Shown here: positions 63,134 to 64,000 of the stretch, piece after piece | How positions within the stretch are numbered: the first letter of the stretch is position 1 | Layout: every line of letters starts with the position of its first letter | Source: Martelella alba | GTDB taxonomy: Bacteria; Pseudomonadota; Alphaproteobacteria; Rhizobiales; Rhizobiaceae | Assembly (NCBI RefSeq): GCF_006516955.1 | Contig: NZ_VHLG01000003.1 | Location: 1 to 64,000 of the forward strand | Reading direction: 5' to 3' | Length of the DNA: 64,000 nucleotides | The notes under the pieces: generated by a model | Seen by the model: the letters and a program-made list of their open reading frames with translations, nothing else | What the model was told of the DNA's origin: nothing | Database searches by the model: none | Made by a program: the position numbers and the translations under genes

Positions 63134-63462
63134 AATGTTCAGTCTTTTCTGTTCCGGCTGCAATGCGACCCGACTGCGGGAGAAAACCGGTGTCGCCCGC
63201 TTCGTGCCGCGTCCTGCCCTTGCACAATCGCTCCGGCGAGAAAACGGTCTCGCGTTCCGCGCCGATGCGTCCCGGCAGGCTTTGGCCCATTCCGCTCTAG
63301 GCCGACAAAGAGGCTGATGCCCTACCGGCACACGCAAACCGTTGGACCGTCAAGCCAGACGGCCCCGATACATTGTTAACCTTGGCGCAAACAGCCTTCT
63401 CTGCCCGTCGCAAAACGATGCGATGCAGTTACATGCCCATCGTCGCGCCGGGCGCTGACGGC
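63134..63462. other. Intergenic region between rlmH and rsfS
   Basis: The 329 bases contain no convincing gene, RNA or strong hairpin. Short frames on both strands lack motifs. It presumably contains the rlmH promoter, the 3' end of the rsfS transcript or both. Confidence 0.4.
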
Positions 63463-63876
63463 CTAATGCAGTCTTCCTTCGCCCATTTCCGGTGCCGACC
63501 ACATCCGCTCGATATTGTAGAACTCGCGGACTTCGGGACGGAAGACGTGGACGATGATGTCACCGGTGTCGATCAGAACCCAATCACCGGCATCTGCGCC
63601 TTCGACGCGCGCCGGACCAAGACCGGCATCCTTGATGTCGCGGACCAGATGATCGCAGATCGCCACGACATGACGGTTCGAGCGGCCCGAAACCACGACC
63701 ATATGGTCGCCGAGCGCCGATTTGCCAGCAATGTCGATGGTGACAATATCTTCTGCTTTCGAATCCTCGAGGCTGTCGAGGACGACGGAGAGAGCCGCGT
63801 TGGCGGACTGTGTGCCGCTGTTGGCGCTCTTCGGACCGGCTTTGTCAGCCTTGTCCTTGGCGTGCAATGTTGTCAG
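63463..63876 (-). CDS. rsfS: Ribosome silencing factor (RsfS/Iojap)
   Basis: RsfS binds ribosomal protein L14 and blocks subunit joining under starvation. The conserved core is present: LSVVLDSLEDSKAEDIVTID, SALGDHMVVVSGRSNRHV, WVLIDTGDIIVHVFRPEVRE and FYNIERMW. No ATG lies before the core. Candidates are TTG at 63906, CTG at 63876 with AAAGGA seven bases upstream, and TTG at 63867. I take the CTG because of the ribosome-binding site and because it gives a start resembling MTTLHAK, but this is uncertain. rsfS before rlmH is the usual Rhizobiales order. Confidence 0.9.
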   Translation of the reverse strand: MTTLHAKDKADKAGPKSANSGTQSANAALSVVLDSLEDSKAEDIVTIDIAGKSALGDHMVVVSGRSNRHVVAICDHLVRDIKDAGLGPARVEGADAGDWVLIDTGDIIVHVFRPEVREFYNIERMWSAPEMGEGRLH

Positions 63877-64000
63877 GGGTCTTCCTTTCTTCAATGACCG
63901 GAACAAGCACGAAACACGACTCGTGTGCCAGAGCGAGCCGTGAAGGTAGAATACCTGCCAAATGGCCTGTCTTGCAAGATGTGTGGCGCATTGTGCTGAT

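Overview
The window looks like chromosomal DNA of an alphaproteobacterium, most likely Hyphomicrobiales (Rhizobiales). Pointers are the rsfS-rlmH-envC-ctpA block, the urtABCDE transporter next to urease genes interrupted by small extra genes, RutR-type pyrimidine catabolism, an Irr-type iron box, and CCCCGTG...CACGGGG and CTCCCCC...GGGGGAG palindromic repeats. The genus cannot be named from the sequence alone.

Region 1 (1-8.2 kb) is accessory DNA. It opens with the right end of an IS21-family element that has cut off the 5' part of trbI (conjugative type IV secretion), followed by a DUF2274 gene. Cargo follows: a LysR regulator, an SDR-MarR-epoxide hydrolase operon with a twin palindromic operator, and an SDR with a divergent LysR regulator. 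The island appears to end at 7241-7387, where two tandem copies of the 3' end of an initiator tRNA (tRNA-fMet) sit before a terminator: an attachment-site scar. A deleted IS66 remnant lies just outside.

Region 2 (8.3-20.1 kb) holds ordinary chromosomal genes: serine hydrolase, dxr, 3-hydroxyacyl-CoA dehydrogenase, a copper-type MerR regulator with its operator, an NAD-binding dehydrogenase, prfC, dut, a methyltransferase, an MgtC-like membrane protein, Lrp, an EamA exporter and cysK. A 204-bp non-coding element sits in the cysK terminator.

Region 3 (20.1-44.5 kb) is a nitrogen-acquisition block. A response regulator and a very large hybrid kinase carrying a nucleobase-transporter-like sensor domain lie beside a K+ channel and urtABCDE (urea import). 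ureD-A-(GFA)-B-(LprI)-C-(LysE)-(GNAT) follows. The accessory genes ureEFG are separated from ureC by about 6 kb that carries a peroxiredoxin behind an Irr-type box, a LysR regulator, an amidohydrolase and a KdgT-like permease. A second copy (210 bp) of the non-coding element lies just before ureE.

Region 4 (44.5-59.7 kb) has a Crp/Fnr regulator, an RND efflux pair and a long minus-strand run for reductive pyrimidine degradation: hydA, an N-carbamoyl-beta-alanine amidase, a NUDIX hydrolase and an NMT1-type ABC transporter, with a divergent rutR and a RutR-like box. The first enzyme (dihydropyrimidine dehydrogenase) is not in the window. Region 5 (59.7-64 kb) is core: ctpA, envC, rlmH, rsfS.

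The most unusual signal is the two-copy 204/210-bp element. Each copy splits a terminator-like hairpin and is flanked by a 22-23-bp direct duplication of that hairpin. The copies share terminal inverted repeats and an internal stem with compensatory base changes.
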